From: Lachnospiraceae bacterium
GTDB lineage: Bacteria; Bacillota_A; Clostridia; Lachnospirales; Lachnospiraceae
Length of the DNA: 5,593 nt
NCBI GenBank assembly: GCA_017553665.1
Contig: JAFZKM010000087.1
Coordinates: 1-5,593 of the forward strand
Direction: 5' to 3'
In this document: one piece after another, positions 4,905 through 5,593 of the stretch
Position numbering within the stretch: the first letter of the stretch is position 1
How the letters are laid out: each line of letters begins with the position of its first letter
The notes under the pieces: model-generated
The model's input: only the letters and a program-made list of their open reading frames with translations
What the model was told of the DNA's origin: nothing
Databases searched by the model: none
Program-made: the position numbers and the translations under genes

Positions 4905-5593
4905 ATGTCATTAAACAAGAAATCTGTTGACGATTTTAACGCAAAGGGCAAAAGAGTCCTCGTTCGCTGCGACTTCAACGTACCCTTAAAGAACGGTGAG
5001 ATCACCGACGAGACCCGTATCGTTGCAGCTCTTCCTACCATCAAGAAGCTCATTGCCGACGGCGGCAAGGTTATCCTTTGCTCACATCTCGGCAAGGTTA
5101 AGGAAGGCCCCAATGAGAAGGAGAGCCTTGCTCCCGTAGCTAAGAGACTTTCAGAGAAGCTCGGCAAGGAAGTTAAGTTCATCGCTGATTACAATGTAAC
5201 CGGTCCCGAGACCACCGCAGCAGTTAACGCCATGAACGAAGGCGATGTTATCCTTCTTCAGAATACACGTTTCAGAATGGAAGAAGAGACCAAGCCCGCT
5301 AAGGCCGGCACAAAGTTCGCTGAGGAACTCGCTGATCTTTGCGATGACTATGTATGCGACGCTTTCGGTTCTTCACACCGCGCACATGCATCAGTTTCCG
5401 TAGTTACCGAGTACGTTCGCAAGAAGGGCGGCAACTGTGCAGTAGGTTACCTTATGCAGAAGGAGATCAACTTCCTCGGCAATGCTGTTGAGAACCCCGA
5501 TCGTCCTTTCGGAGCTATCCTTGGCGGCGCAAAGGTTGCAGATAAGCTCAACGTTATCAATAACCTGCTTGAGAAGTGCGACACTCTCATCAT
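4905..5593 (+). CDS. pgk: Phosphoglycerate kinase, N-terminal part (3' end outside window)
   Basis: The first 229 codons of about 400 are present; the frame runs open off the window edge. PGK transfers phosphate from 1,3-bisphosphoglycerate to ADP, the ATP-forming step directly after GAPDH. Visible motifs are R17[10 protein letters not shown]27, R38, S60-H-L-G63, L117-L-Q-N-T-R-F123, D152-A-F-G-S-S-H-R-A-H161 and G203-A-I-L-G-G-A-K-V211, covering the substrate-binding N-domain and the start of the nucleotide-binding domain. The basic-patch Arg of SHLGR is Lys64 here, and the usual Glu of L-L-E-N is Gln119; both are mild changes. GGAGG at 4892-4896, 8 nt before the ATG, supports the start. Codon use matches gap (high expression). 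I found no convincing promoter in 4835-4890, so transcription may come from within or before the structured element, or by readthrough of the gap terminator. Confidence 0.97.
   Translation, partial: MSLNKKSVDDFNAKGKRVLVRCDFNVPLKNGEITDETRIVAALPTIKKLIADGGKVILCSHLGKVKEGPNEKESLAPVAKRLSEKLGKEVKFIADYNVTGPETTAAVNAMNEGDVILLQNTRFRMEEETKPAKAGTKFAEELADLCDDYVCDAFGSSHRAHASVSVVTEYVRKKGGNCAVGYLMQKEINFLGNAVENPDRPFGAILGGAKVADKLNVINNLLEKCDTLI

Noticed and set aside
4757..5182. Minus-strand ORF of 141 codons covering the element and the start of pgk
   Set aside because: It runs antisense through pgk and across the inverted repeats, and its product shows no recognisable domain.

Overview
The window looks like a chromosomal stretch from an anaerobic Gram-positive bacterium, most likely a member of the Clostridia (Bacillota). 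The grounds are a YicC protein of the YloC type, a single-TM SipS-like signal peptidase I, strong AGGAGG-type Shine-Dalgarno sites, AT-rich sigma-A-type promoters, and a neighbouring gap and pgk pair. I cannot name a genus. All genes lie on the + strand.

Layout: (1) 1-1322 holds the end of a metal-handling operon. First comes the C-terminal part of a COG0523/CobW-type GTPase with a seven-histidine run. After 21 nt follows a second P-loop protein that joins a degenerate CobW-like domain to a domain resembling the C-terminus of the YcgQ/TIGR03943 (DUF1980) family. (2) 1323-3457 starts with a near-consensus promoter and runs yicC - rpoZ - lepB: an RNase-family protein, the RNA polymerase omega subunit, and a signal peptidase I with a long charged cytoplasmic extension. 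The usual partners remA and gmk are absent between yicC and rpoZ. (3) 3458-4710 is a glycolytic unit: a clear promoter, gap (GAPDH) with codon use typical of high expression, and a strong intrinsic terminator. (4) 4710-4867 is a 158-nt non-coding element whose complementary segments can fold into a closed multi-hairpin (cloverleaf-like) structure, including a 27-bp hairpin. (5) 4905 to the end is the first 229 codons of pgk, cut by the window edge.

How the parts work together: GAPDH and phosphoglycerate kinase catalyse successive steps of lower glycolysis, but here a terminator and a structured element separate them. The yicC-rpoZ-lepB unit joins RNA metabolism, transcription and protein export in one probable transcript. 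The two GTPase-like genes are plausibly a metal (perhaps zinc) allocation module whose start lies upstream of the window. The most unusual items are the CobW-like/DUF1980-like fusion protein and the folded element between gap and pgk.
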